This document shows positions 37,798 to 48,100 of a stretch of 64,000 bases of DNA, piece after piece. The DNA lies in NCBI RefSeq assembly GCF_964028515.1, contig NZ_OZ034788.1, forward strand, positions 124,001-188,000. Reading direction: 5' to 3'. Below the pieces are notes generated by a model, which was not told where the DNA came from, did no database searches, and saw only the letters and a program-made list of their open reading frames with translations. The stretch's first letter is position 1, and every line of letters starts with the position of its first letter. This stretch comes from Wolbachia endosymbiont (group B) of Hofmannophila pseudospretella (GTDB lineage Bacteria; Pseudomonadota; Alphaproteobacteria; Rickettsiales; Anaplasmataceae). The position numbers were made by a program, and so were the translations under genes.

Positions 37798-38709
37798 TTA
37801 AATCTGTTGAATTTCGCCTAAAGAGAGGCCTGTTATTTGCAAAATAATATCGGTAGAAATTCCTCCTTTCACTAAATCCTTTGCAATTTTCATCTTTTCT
37901 GCTCTTTTCACTTTTTCTTCGCAAATTTGTATGCTTTCAAACAGAGATTTTATTAGCGCATAGCGTAATTCTTGACTCTCAATTTTTTTGTATTCTTTTA
38001 TTAAATCAGGTAGCTCACTTTCTACTATCTCATCTTCCTCTATGAGCAGATCTGTAATGCTAATTGATAATGTTTCTGCTATTGCATATAATTTTTCCAG
38101 TGGAATGGCCACACGTCCTTGCTCATAGTTGCTTATTTCATCACGTGTTGTATCCATTTTCTCAGCCAAATCCTTTTGAGTATACTCTCTCACTAGCCTC
38201 CATTCTTTTATCTTTTTTCCTATTTGGTAGTAGATAGAACCTGTTTTTTCTTCAACACACTCATTAGCAGAGAGGCCAATTGCTTGTGAAACAATATCAA
38301 CAGAAATTCCTGCTTTAACCATACCCTTTGCAATTTTTACCTTCTCTGCTTTTTTACTACTTTTCTCACCAACTCGGGTAAATTTTGTTAGCAAGTAAAA
38401 CACCTTGCGCAACTCTTGATCATTAATCGTTTTATATTTTCTTACTAGATTTAATATTTCCTCTTCTTCGTTTTTAAGGCAAATTTTTTCACTTGATACA
38501 GGAATAAGATCTATGATGCCAACCGATAACACTTCTGCTATAGCATACAATTTCTCAATCGAAATTTTACGTGTTCCTTTTTCATATTGTAGTACTACTT
38601 GATACGTTACGCCAATTTTTCCCGCTAAATCTTTTTGAGTATAACCTCGCTTTAACCTCCAGCTCCTTACTTTTTGTGCTATTTTGTACCTTATCGAGAT
38701 ATTTGCCAT
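37798..38709 (-). CDS. Double-HTH (XRE) transcriptional regulator C
   Basis: This protein of about 303 residues is the closest paralog of regulator B. Helix-turn-helix cores are YTQKDLAGKIGVTYQVVLQY and YTQKDLAEKMDTTRDEISNY, each followed by a short module (AKGMVKAGISVDIVSQAIG and AKDLVKGGISTDIILQITG). The frame reaches a TTG at 38736, but the ATG at 38709 matches the paralog lengths. It is divergent from the Rpn-type nuclease gene, whose consensus-like promoter lies in the 130-nt spacer. Confidence 0.86.
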   Translation of the reverse strand: MANISIRYKIAQKVRSWRLKRGYTQKDLAGKIGVTYQVVLQYEKGTRKISIEKLYAIAEVLSVGIIDLIPVSSEKICLKNEEEEILNLVRKYKTINDQELRKVFYLLTKFTRVGEKSSKKAEKVKIAKGMVKAGISVDIVSQAIGLSANECVEEKTGSIYYQIGKKIKEWRLVREYTQKDLAEKMDTTRDEISNYEQGRVAIPLEKLYAIAETLSISITDLLIEEDEIVESELPDLIKEYKKIESQELRYALIKSLFESIQICEEKVKRAEKMKIAKDLVKGGISTDIILQITGLSLGEIQQI

Positions 38710-38782
38710 AAATATTATACAGGTTAATACTACCAAATAAAGATATACAAAAGGGATGCTTCTTTCTATGTTTGAATTTTAG

Positions 38783-38811
38783 TTGAATATTTCTTCACAA
38801 TTGTGTATAAT
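38783..38811 (+). promoter_or_regulatory. Sigma-70-like promoter of the Rpn gene
   Basis: TTGAAT (38783-38788) and TATAAT (38806-38811) have a 17-bp spacer and lie 27 nt before the ATG at 38839. The spacing and -10 box are consensus. Confidence 0.65.
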
Positions 38812-38838
38812 TATTAATGCTTTTTAAGTGGATTTCCT

Positions 38839-39735
38839 ATGGCTCTTTCGAAGTTTCTCGATCCCAAGAATGATATATCGTTCAAGCGCATCTTTGGTAC
38901 TGAAAAAAATAAAGATATCCTTATTCACTTTCTTAATGATATTCTCGGCTTTGCTGGAACAAATGCAATACAGGATATAGAGTTTTTAAGTACTATTCAA
39001 GATCCTGATATTGCTTCTAAAAAACAAAGCATTGTTGATGTTCTTTGTAGAGATAAAAATGGGCTGCAAGTGATAGTCGAAATGCAGGTCGCTAAAACTA
39101 AGGGCTTTGAAAAACGTGCTCAATACTATGCTGCTAAAGCCTATTCAAGACAGGCTGACAAAGGCGATCAATATCATGACCTTAAGGAAATTATCTTTAT
39201 TGCTATAGCAGACTGTATTTTATTTCCTGATAAGTCTGAGTATAAGTCAAAGCATACCATTCGCGATGAAGATACTAATGAACATGATCTAAAAGATTTT
39301 TACTTTATATTTATTGAGTTGCCTAAATTTCCAAAAACCAAAGAAGATCAGCTTTCAAGTATTGTTGAGAAATGGGTCTACTTCTTTAAATATGCAGATG
39401 AGACTAGTGAAGAAGAGCTGGAAAAAATAATAGGTAGTGATCTAATAATTAAAAAGGCCTATGAAGAACTAAATAGGTTCAACTGGTCAGAAAAAGAATT
39501 TATTGCCTATGAACAGGAAATAAAACGTATTCTTGATGAACAGGCTGTCCTTGCTCAAAAACTTGATGATGCTACTGCAAAAGGCATCCTCATCGGACAT
39601 GAAAAAGGCAGAAAAGAGAGGGAAATTGAAGTTGCAAAGAATCTACTTAAAGCAGGAGTTTCTATTGATATCATAGCTCAAACTACTGGTCTTACAGCTA
39701 ATGAAATTAAAGACTTAAGCTCTTTGGATGTTTAG
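38839..39735 (+). CDS. Rpn-family PD-(D/E)XK nuclease
   Basis: This 298-residue protein matches the recombination-promoting nuclease (Rpn/PDDEXK transposase-like) family. It has the opening FLDPKNDISFKRIFG, then VDVLCRDKNGLQVIVEMQV, which holds the D-ExQ catalytic core near residues 72-87, and RAQYYAAKAYSRQ. The C-terminus ends in AKNLLKAGVSIDIIAQTTG, the short tail module typical of this family. A consensus-like promoter precedes it. The next gene starts on the base after its stop. Confidence 0.9.
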   Translation: MALSKFLDPKNDISFKRIFGTEKNKDILIHFLNDILGFAGTNAIQDIEFLSTIQDPDIASKKQSIVDVLCRDKNGLQVIVEMQVAKTKGFEKRAQYYAAKAYSRQADKGDQYHDLKEIIFIAIADCILFPDKSEYKSKHTIRDEDTNEHDLKDFYFIFIELPKFPKTKEDQLSSIVEKWVYFFKYADETSEEELEKIIGSDLIIKKAYEELNRFNWSEKEFIAYEQEIKRILDEQAVLAQKLDDATAKGILIGHEKGRKEREIEVAKNLLKAGVSIDIIAQTTGLTANEIKDLSSLDV

Positions 39736-40275
39736 ATGAACATCTTTGTACTAGATGAAAACCCAGAGATTGCGGCAAAAATGTTATGTGATAAGCATAT
39801 AGTAAAAATGCTATTAGAAACTGCTCAGTTACTGAGTAATGTTTTTTCAATAGCATTAAAAGTGCCAAATCCTTTAGTCAGCATCACAGACCAGAATATA
39901 GAAGTTCCATATAAACTTACTCACAAAAACCACCCTTGTTCTCTATGGGCTAGACAATCCAAAGGGAACTTTTTCTGGTTAATAAAATACGGAAGGGAGC
40001 TGTGCAAAGAGTATACTTGGCGATATAAAAGAAAACATAGATCAGAAGAAGTTATAGATTGGTGTGATAGTAATAAGAATTTGCTTGTTTTTCAATCAAC
40101 CGATATAAAGCCTTTTGTACAGGCGTTACCAGATCAATATAAGTCTAGTCATTCAGTAAAAGCTTACAGAGAGTACTACCTAAAAGAAAAGATGAGGTTT
40201 GCTAAGTGGGAAAAGGGTAGAGAAGTACCGGATTGGTTGCTAAGCAGAATCGTACGTCTGAAAAGCCGCAAATAA
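39736..40275 (+). CDS. Small phage-like protein of unknown function
   Basis: This 179-residue protein opens with MNIFVLDENPEIAAKMLCDK and continues HIVKMLLETAQLLSNVF. I recognise this pattern from uncharacterised phage proteins but cannot give a reliable function. Further motifs are THKNHPCSLWARQSKGNFFW and ALPDQYKSSHSVKAYREYY, which look like a compact, conserved globular domain with His, Cys and Trp residues. Its ATG directly abuts the stop of the Rpn gene, so they share a transcript. Confidence 0.7.
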   Translation: MNIFVLDENPEIAAKMLCDKHIVKMLLETAQLLSNVFSIALKVPNPLVSITDQNIEVPYKLTHKNHPCSLWARQSKGNFFWLIKYGRELCKEYTWRYKRKHRSEEVIDWCDSNKNLLVFQSTDIKPFVQALPDQYKSSHSVKAYREYYLKEKMRFAKWEKGREVPDWLLSRIVRLKSRK

Positions 40276-40977
40276 AAAGAACGCCTTAATTAGTAGAGAG
40301 GAAGGTGCATAAAAACTAAAACATCTTCTCACTTTAACTCTTAATTAGATTTGAGGTAAATCATTAAAATCTCCACTCTTTTAACTGAGTCTGATAAAAT
40401 TTAAAAACGGCAGTTTATTGAATACTTTACATGATTAAACCATTAAAACTCTTCAATTTTACTGAATTGATGGTAATTTCAAGGTATTTGCTGCTCAAAT
40501 TTAGATACATGCTAATTTCTCTATTATAAATACTTAAATTATAAACTATTTACTCTTTAATTTTGGTTATTAGTACTGCGATCCAGAGGTATTCCAACAT
40601 CACTCACTTCAGAAGAGCAAAGTACTCTGATAATCTGGAATTTCAAAGTAAGGTCTCGATATTACTTCTTTTATAACCTAACGAAAATCTGAGTTCAGAA
40701 CATAAAACCAGTCCCTTAATATAACTACTTTGCTGTTCCCTTACTATCATTTACAAAGAAGCCCTTATATTTTTCTACTAAATCTGGTCTTTTCTTCATC
40801 TATATCTCCTTCTACACCTAGAACTCTATTCGCCAATTCCCTATTCTCTAGAGAAATAAGTAATGCTCTATATCACCGTCAGAAATTAATCTGCCGCACC
40901 GAGAACTGATAGACCTTTTTATCTTTCCCATTATCTCTTTTCTTGGGGTGAGTAAAACAATATATTTTTCCACATAG
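40276..40977. other. Intergenic stretch with a short coding remnant
   Basis: About 700 bp contain no intact gene. On the minus strand near 40770-40850 a broken frame reads ENRELANRVLGVEGDIDEEK, which looks protein-like and may be a decayed end of a coiled-coil gene. The remaining sequence shows no repeats or RNA signals I can support. Confidence 0.4.
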
Positions 40978-43407
40978 TTATAAGCTGGGAACCATAAAAA
41001 CAGCTTCATGATCAGCCATTTTAAAAGTTCGATCAAGTTCAATATTCCTAAGCGTTGTACTTGCCTTATATGAACAATAACATCCCAATGTAAGGAAAGT
41101 TAATGCAGTCAAAGCAAGTGAAATAGATATTCCTAAATGAGACATTGTTAAACTTGTGCCAACAGCAAATACTCCAGATAATATAAGAGAAGCAGAGGCA
41201 TAAATTATTTGCTTTCTACTCTGAGCTCTTGCTTCTGAGAATTGAGATTTTACTGCTGAACTTTGTTCAGAGACTCGAGATAGGTTGCTAGTCCTTTTAC
41301 TATAACCTTGTTTTACATTAACACCCACAGACTCAGTGGCAACTTTTGAATCCATCTCATCCTGGATTGATATATCAATATTTTCCGGCTGTTCATTAGC
41401 TAGAATAAGCTCATCATGCAAATTTTTTACAGAGCAAAAATGTGAGGGATCGATACTAAAGCTTTCTTCAATGCCTTCTAATCGTTTATTCTCTTCCTTT
41501 AATCGTTCTATATTTCCTCGTAATATACTATTTTCTAATAGCAATTCCTCACATTGTTTCCCTTTTGCATCTATCTCTTGTTCCAGCTTTACTAGTTTAA
41601 TTTCATAGTCTTTACATAACTCAGCTTTTCCTTCCGGTATATCTGCATCCTCCACTTGTATACACGAATCTTCGGTTTCTCTTTTTGTCTTTTCCGCTCT
41701 TAACAAATACTCATAATCATCTTCTAACCCATTTATTTTTTGCATTAATCGTTGATTGTTCTCATTCAGCCCATTTATAACTTCCTGCATCTTTTCTTTT
41801 TTATTAAATAGCAATTCCTTTTCTTCTTTCGCTGTAGCAAGTTTTTCCTTAAGTTCATCATTTTCTGCTAGAAAATCTTTATTCTCTTTTTCAAGTTTAT
41901 CTACTTTTTTCTCTAACTCTTGAACACTGTTATCTAAGGATTCATTCATCTTTTCCAATCCCTTCAATTTTTGTTCAAGATACATGCTTTTAGAATCACT
42001 TTGTGGTAATCTTGTACCAATATCTACGAGAATTTCTCCTACAAAATCCATAAACTTTTTGAAATGTCTCTCATGAACTATCACTTCTTCACTTAGTGTA
42101 GTATTACCCAGCTTTTCCACAATTTCTTGGATTTTTTTTAAACTATTGGATAATAGCTCCATTCGTTCAACAATTTTAGTTACTTCACTTACGTTCAATT
42201 CATCACTCAGATCTGCATTACTAGTATAATTCTCACCAGTGGTAACTAGGTTAGATGGATTGGCAGGTTTAATCGGGGTACTCGTATCAACAGAAGCTCC
42301 AAATGGCATAAACAGTGCACTTCGGCTGCTCTTAATCGATCTACCTAGTGAAGGTATATCACTATTATAAAGTGTTCTATCACCACTAGAGGCAACTTGC
42401 TCTTGTCTATAATTTGTAGAAGTTCCTGTTGGACTAGTACCATTTTTCTGATCTTCTCTACTGCTTTCATTCGTAAAGCGCTTCACTCCCATTACCCTCC
42501 TAATATTCTCTCCAAGTTCTTCTCTTTCGATTATAATACGAGATTCATTTTTTTCATAGTTAATTTTATCATATAATTGTTCACATTCTTTGTAGGACAA
42601 TATTGGTTGTAGCGTCTTCTTCTTTACTTCTTCATCGTAGAAAGCTCTCAGCTTATCATTTGATAATATTGCTATAGCTTCTTTTACATCAGGATGCAAT
42701 TGAGAATGCCCATTTTTGCATGAATGAACACGGTTCAGTAGAAAAATCTTAACAGAGTGTTGCTTGTATTCCATAATTTCCTCTAATGTAATCCCCATAA
42801 CTTTTTCTTGTGATTCTATGTATCCTAGAGCTTCTTCAAAGTCTTGTCTGTTAGAGGTGAGAGGTTGAGCTTTTTTTAACTTTTTGATCTCACTATCTTT
42901 TGGATGCACACCATTAACTTCAATAACAGGGATAACACTTGCAGAGTCAATCGCATTTAACACAATACTACAATCATCTTGATTTTTTAGGAAAGCTTTT
43001 AGCTGTTTTTTAAAGTTCAATAAATTACTTAATTTATCTTCATTAGTTTTAGATTTTTTGATTTGATCATAAACGTTTCTGGCTGCTTGGTTATTCTCTT
43101 TATCAGTCCTTATTTTACTTTCTAACTTACCAAGGAGTTTGCTCAGTGGTTTTTTAAGTTTCTTATAATCGTTAACAAGCAGTTCTCTTATCCGTCTTTC
43201 AAAATCTCCTTTTTCTTTGAATCTCAAAACAGTATATAGATCATCTTCAGCCCTCTGCTGATCGGATTTTGTATTTACAACCATAACCTTACCTAACACT
43301 AACAGATACTGCTGAACAGAACTTAAGGGCGAAGTTAAAACACACTTAGTTAAAGTCATAAGCACTTCTCCAATTAATCTTACTAATATTCTTCTGGAAA
43401 ACAACAT
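40978..43407 (-). CDS. Large coiled-coil membrane protein, divergent from cifA
   Basis: This protein has up to 809 residues and no family I can name with certainty. The N-terminal third is charged and helical. Part of it, HPDVKEAIAILSNDKLRAFYDEE near residues 235-260, resembles the end of a DnaJ domain (the HPD is present, the rest divergent). Residues ~430-660 are a long heptad-rich coiled coil. The C-terminus has two adjacent hydrophobic helices (IIYASASLILSGVFAVGTSL and LGISISLALTALTFLTLGCY) before a short tail. The start is uncertain: ATG 43407, or ATG 43284 with an AGG close upstream (768 residues). It is transcribed away from cifA over a 240-nt spacer. A host-directed role is inference. 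Confidence 0.65.
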   Translation of the reverse strand: MLFSRRILVRLIGEVLMTLTKCVLTSPLSSVQQYLLVLGKVMVVNTKSDQQRAEDDLYTVLRFKEKGDFERRIRELLVNDYKKLKKPLSKLLGKLESKIRTDKENNQAARNVYDQIKKSKTNEDKLSNLLNFKKQLKAFLKNQDDCSIVLNAIDSASVIPVIEVNGVHPKDSEIKKLKKAQPLTSNRQDFEEALGYIESQEKVMGITLEEIMEYKQHSVKIFLLNRVHSCKNGHSQLHPDVKEAIAILSNDKLRAFYDEEVKKKTLQPILSYKECEQLYDKINYEKNESRIIIEREELGENIRRVMGVKRFTNESSREDQKNGTSPTGTSTNYRQEQVASSGDRTLYNSDIPSLGRSIKSSRSALFMPFGASVDTSTPIKPANPSNLVTTGENYTSNADLSDELNVSEVTKIVERMELLSNSLKKIQEIVEKLGNTTLSEEVIVHERHFKKFMDFVGEILVDIGTRLPQSDSKSMYLEQKLKGLEKMNESLDNSVQELEKKVDKLEKENKDFLAENDELKEKLATAKEEKELLFNKKEKMQEVINGLNENNQRLMQKINGLEDDYEYLLRAEKTKRETEDSCIQVEDADIPEGKAELCKDYEIKLVKLEQEIDAKGKQCEELLLENSILRGNIERLKEENKRLEGIEESFSIDPSHFCSVKNLHDELILANEQPENIDISIQDEMDSKVATESVGVNVKQGYSKRTSNLSRVSEQSSAVKSQFSEARAQSRKQIIYASASLILSGVFAVGTSLTMSHLGISISLALTALTFLTLGCYCSYKASTTLRNIELDRTFKMADHEAVFMVPSL

Positions 43408-43461
43408 ATCTACTGACCTTATTCTTGGGAATATAAATAGAAAAAGTGCATCACCTATAGT

Positions 43462-43579
43462 CTCCAGAAAACCTGGTGTTAGCTGTCAAATTAAGATTTC
43501 TAGAAAATACTCAATAATTCCAGACAGATTTCTCTAGGCCTGACCAGAACGTTTGGGTATCAAATAGGTCTTTCTGGAG
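43462..43579. repeat. Inverted repeat in the cifA upstream region
   Basis: CTCCAGAAA (43462-43470) and TTTCTGGAG (43571-43579) are a perfect 9-bp inverted pair about 100 bp apart in the spacer between the coiled-coil gene and cifA. They may be regulatory or the ends of a small decayed element; nothing coding lies between. Confidence 0.4.
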
Positions 43580-43590
43580 TAATTAGGTGT

Positions 43591-43605
43591 TGTAACTTAG
43601 TTACA
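43591..43605. promoter_or_regulatory. Palindromic operator candidate upstream of cifA
   Basis: TGTAACTTAGTTACA is a perfect inverted repeat with 7-bp arms around a single base, 44 nt before the cifA ATG. The size and symmetry fit a dimeric helix-turn-helix regulator site, and three such regulators are encoded within 10 kb. Confidence 0.5.
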
Positions 43606-43637
43606 AACTTAGTACCATAGCGTTGTTTTCATGATAT

Positions 43638-43644
43638 AGGGAGG
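43638..43644 (+). promoter_or_regulatory. Strong ribosome-binding site of cifA
   Basis: AGGGAGG stands 5 nt before the ATG, close to the ideal anti-16S complement and stronger than most start sites in this window. It fixes the cifA start and suggests high translation. Confidence 0.7.
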
Positions 43645-43649
43645 TTTAA

Positions 43650-45074
43650 ATGCCAATAGAAACAAAACGTCAGGCTGAAGTGCTTAAAAAGCTACAAGAT
43701 GTGATAAAACATACAGATCGTGACATTGCGGCTGGAAGAAAGTTAGCTATTAAAAGGTGGGTCGAGACCTATATAGAGTATATCAAACTTTTTAAGGATG
43801 ATAAGCTGGAATTCTTATATAATGTTTTTCGAGATGAAGGTTGTTGGTTAGGTACAAGGTTAAATAATACTGTTTTAGGTCAGAAATTGACTGAAGAGAA
43901 AATAGGAGAAATCGATAACCCACTACCAAGGTATGGTATGGCATCTAGGTACTGTATAACGGGCAAGATAGGTGATTTTTTCAACAAACAGTTTGTACTC
44001 TCTAGAGGTCAATTTACTTCAGAAGAGGTAGATAGTCAAGGTAATCCGATCAGTGATCAATATGTAAGAAACATTCTGCTATCATCCATGAAGAGAAATG
44101 GTCCTGTGTTTGATTTCTGGATCGATAGAGAATCTGGGGAATTAAAGAAGTATGATGCAGTAGAAGGTTTTGACAGTGCTGTAAAACTTAAGTGGAGCGA
44201 AGGGGTAGAGTATTTTTATAATCAGTTAGAGGAAAAAGATAAGGAGAAGAAGCTTACAGAAGCTATTGTTGCTCTTTCTCGTCCTCAATCTGTTGAGAAA
44301 GACGCTCCTATTTTAGATTTTTGTGTAAGGAATATAGGCGATAAAGATACTCTTTTACAGAAATTATTGCAGAAAGATAAGGGAGTATATTCCCTTCTTG
44401 CTGAATTAATAGAGTCATGTTTTTTTGATACGGTTCATGATTTGGTACAGTGCTGGTGTTATAAAGGCGTTTCAGCAGGAGGAGACTGTTCGGACAAGAT
44501 ATTCTCACAGCAAGACTATGAACTTTTTCTTTATTCACTTTCAAATGTGATGTTGAAAAATCCTGAGTTAAGTGTTCAAGCTAGATCCCTTATTATGGAG
44601 ATTTGGAAATGTGAACGCTTTGCTGAATACAGAGAGACCTCTGTTAATACTTCTAATTATACAGTTCCTATAAAGAGTGTACTTGGGGGATTAATCATTA
44701 ATTGGAAACGAGAAGATGTTTGTAAGCCCGATAGGGAAATAGAGAAAGAAGAAATATTAGATATGATTTCATTTGCCAAAGGTTGCTTTCCTGAAAAGTT
44801 TGACCTTTTTAAAGAAGTCATGATAGAAAATCTTAGAATATGTGGTAGGGAAGGAAAGAGGAAAGGTGTAGATTACGGCAAGTTTGCAGAAGAGTTATTT
44901 CTTCAGTTAGAGAAAGTAACTTTACCTTCTGTAGGTGATGGTCCTTGGAATAATTTGCGGTCTCAATCTAAGGTATCTTTGCCACTTGATGGTTCTGGTG
45001 ATGGCCCACAGTCTGAGTTTGAAGCTCCTAGTGTGAGTGGTATTTCTGGTTCTCATAAGAAAAGAAGAATCTAG
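43650..45074 (+). CDS. cifA: Cytoplasmic incompatibility factor A (type I)
   Basis: This 474-residue protein opens with MPIETKRQAEVLKKLQ and closes with a basic SGSHKKRRI tail, which I recognise as a type I CifA (CidA) close to the wMel protein. In insects CifA is needed with CifB to induce cytoplasmic incompatibility in sperm, and alone rescues embryos when expressed by the mother. It binds CifB directly. The protein is mostly helical with no classical catalytic motif visible to me. The C-terminal Lys/Arg run could act in nuclear import. It has a strong ribosome site, a palindrome upstream, and is followed after 54 nt by cifB with a terminator-like hairpin between. Length and frame are intact. 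Confidence 0.96.
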   Translation: MPIETKRQAEVLKKLQDVIKHTDRDIAAGRKLAIKRWVETYIEYIKLFKDDKLEFLYNVFRDEGCWLGTRLNNTVLGQKLTEEKIGEIDNPLPRYGMASRYCITGKIGDFFNKQFVLSRGQFTSEEVDSQGNPISDQYVRNILLSSMKRNGPVFDFWIDRESGELKKYDAVEGFDSAVKLKWSEGVEYFYNQLEEKDKEKKLTEAIVALSRPQSVEKDAPILDFCVRNIGDKDTLLQKLLQKDKGVYSLLAELIESCFFDTVHDLVQCWCYKGVSAGGDCSDKIFSQQDYELFLYSLSNVMLKNPELSVQARSLIMEIWKCERFAEYRETSVNTSNYTVPIKSVLGGLIINWKREDVCKPDREIEKEEILDMISFAKGCFPEKFDLFKEVMIENLRICGREGKRKGVDYGKFAEELFLQLEKVTLPSVGDGPWNNLRSQSKVSLPLDGSGDGPQSEFEAPSVSGISGSHKKRRI

Positions 45075-45075
45075 T

Positions 45076-45100
45076 CTACTCATTAATGTGAGTGGTTTTT
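45076..45100 (+). terminator. Terminator-like hairpin between cifA and cifB
   Basis: CTACTCA (45076-45082) pairs with TGAGTGG (45089-45095), including one G-T pair, around a 6-nt loop, and is followed by TTTTT (45096-45100). This is the structure of a weak intrinsic terminator. It starts 1 nt after the cifA stop and would lower cifB expression relative to cifA, as has been reported for these loci. Confidence 0.7.
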
Positions 45101-45128
45101 CTGGTCTTAGCAAATAGAGAGGTGCTTT

Positions 45129-48100
45129 GTGTCTTTAATAAGAAGTTTAGTGGATGGAGATCTTGATGGTTTTAGACAAGAGTTTGAATCCTTTTTAGAT
45201 CAATGTCCATTTTTCTTGTATCATGTAAGTACAGGACGTTTCCTTCCTGTATTCTTTTTCAGTATGTTTGCTACTGCTCATGATGCTAATATCTTAAAAG
45301 CAAATGAGAGAGTGTATTTTCGTTTTGATAATCATGGTATTGATACAGGTGGTAGAAATAGAAATACAGGGAACCTAAAAGTCGCTGTTTATCGTGACGG
45401 ACAGCAAGTTGTCAGATGCTACAGTATTTCTGATCGTCTTAATAGTGATGGGTTAAGGTTCAGTACAAGGGAAAGAAATGCTCTAGTGCGAGAGATTAGA
45501 GGGCAAAATCCAAATTTAAGGGAAGAAGACCTAAATTTTGAGCAATACAAAGTATGCATGCATGGAAAGGGCAAGATTCAGGGAGAGGCGATTGCAACAG
45601 TATTCGAGGTGATTCGTGAAAAAGATTCTCAAGGTAGAGATAGATTTGCTAAATATTCAGCGTCTGAGATTAGCCTTCTTAGGCATATAGAACGCAATAG
45701 GCTTAATGGGATTAATGCGCCTGCGCCACGCAGTTTGTTGACAGTTAAGGAAATAGGAAGTATACGACTCAATCAAGATCAGAGAGTACAGCTTGGTCAT
45801 TTGGTCAATTTTGTGCAAGTTGCACCGGGTCAGCAAGGGATTTTCAGTTTTATGGAAGTGCTAGCAAGTAACCAAAGAATAAATATAGAACGTGGAATAA
45901 ATGAAGGAATTTTGCCATACATAACTCGAATCTATCGTAGTTACCTAGGCAACCTACAAAATGACATTCAAAATCGCAGTCAAAAGTTTGAGAGTCACGG
46001 ATTTTTCTTAGGTTTGTTGGCAAATTTTATTCATCTCTACACAATAGATATTGACCTTGACTTGTCTCCTGGAAATTCATATGTTGCTTTTCTTATATGT
46101 CATCAGGCAGAGAGAGAAAACATTCCTATCGTTATTAATGTTACTAGATGGAGGACATCGTCTGATATTGCATTAAACCGCGCTAGAGCTGATGCTAAAA
46201 GATTACATGCTTCTTCATTTATATCTATTCACACTGAATCAAGAAATGCTGTTTGTATTGGATTAAATTTTAATCTGAATATAGATCCTTTTAGTATTGA
46301 TACAGTAGAGTTTTTAGAGAATAGATTTCCTTTGGTACAAAGATTATTTGAGTGTTTGGAGGATGAAGGAATTAGAGAAAATATTAGAGATTTCTTGCTT
46401 CAACATCTTCCTAACGAAATACCAAGAAATGCAGAGAATTATAACAGAATATTTGATTGCATAACTGGTTTTGCTTTTGGGAATAGTATTTTAGAAGAGT
46501 TCAGATTAGTAAACGCAGTTCAACAACGTGTAAGAAAGTATATATTTAGATATGGTGATGAGAATCATGCTTTAACCATGGTCTTCCATACTCAAGGTTC
46601 TGATATAGTTATACTTCATATTAGAGATAACAACGCTGTACAACAAGGAGCCATCAATTTACAAGATCTTAATGTTGACGGAAATAATGTTCATGTACGG
46701 GAAGTTTCATGCACACTTAATAATCAACTTGGCCTTAATATTCATACAGATAACCTTGGTTTATATCACAATTACCAAAATAATAATGCAAATAATTTTC
46801 TTGGTGGTAATCTTGTGCAAGTGCCTAATGCTGGAAATGTGCATAATGCTTTAAATCAAGTTATGAATGATGGCTGGCAAGATAGATTTCAGCATCAAGA
46901 ATTATTTAGAAACATTTCTGCAGTATTAATGCCAGAAGATACGCATGGCAATATGATAATAGATGTAAATAGCAAAGATAAGTTTCGCTCTATACTACAT
47001 GGTACATTTTATGCTAGTGATAATCCTTATAAAGTGCTTGCTATGTATAAAGTTGGTCAAACATATAGTTTAAAAAGGTGGCAGGAAGAAGAAGGAGAAA
47101 GGGTAATACTTACAAGAGTTACAGAACAGAGACTAGGTCTTCTATTATTAAGACAACCTACAGCAGATACTCACCCAATTGGATATGTATTAGGATTTGC
47201 TGATAATGCAGAAGAAGTAGAACAGGAGCAAGACGAGGCAAGGTACAAAATAACAGAATTGATGAGCAAACAAAGGGGATATTTGCCTATTACTTCTGGA
47301 AATGAGGTGGTTTTGTCTTATGCTGTATTTAATAGAGGTGCACAGAGAGCAGAAGACTTTATATCTCTTCCACAACAAGCAGTGTATGTACATAGACTTG
47401 ATCGTCGTGGTCATGACTCAAGACCAGAAGTATTAGTGGGACCTGAAAGTGTTATTGATGAAAATCCACCAGAAAATCTATTGTCAGATCAAACTCGTGA
47501 AAATTTCAGGCGCTTTTACATGGAAAAAAGACCAGGACAGAACTCGATTTTTTTGCTTGATATAGATGATAATCTGCACGTTCCATTTAGTTACTTGCAA
47601 GGTACTAGAGCACAGGCAATAGAAACATTAAGGTCAAGAATAAGGGGAGGTGGTACTTCTACAGCACAAGGAATATTACAACAAATAAACACTATCCTTC
47701 GTAGAAACAACGCTCGTGAAATAGAAGATGTGCATAATCTACTTGCACTAGACTTTGCAACAGAAAATCAAAATTTCCGTTATTGGCTACAAACTCATGA
47801 CATGTTTTTCGCTGCACGACAATATACTTTCCATGATGATCGATCTAATCCAACTAATGATCGTCATGATTTTGCAATAACTTCAGTAGGAGTCGATGGA
47901 AATCAAAATGATCCAACAGGTAGGGACTTATTAAGTAGTAACATAGATAACTTTAAACAAAAAGTAGATTCGGGTGAAAAAGATAGATTAACTGCTATTA
48001 TTAATGTAGGTAATCGTCATTGGGTTACATTAGTTATTGTCCACCAAAATGGAAATTATTATGGGTATTATGCTGATTCACTTGGTCCAGATAGTCGTAT

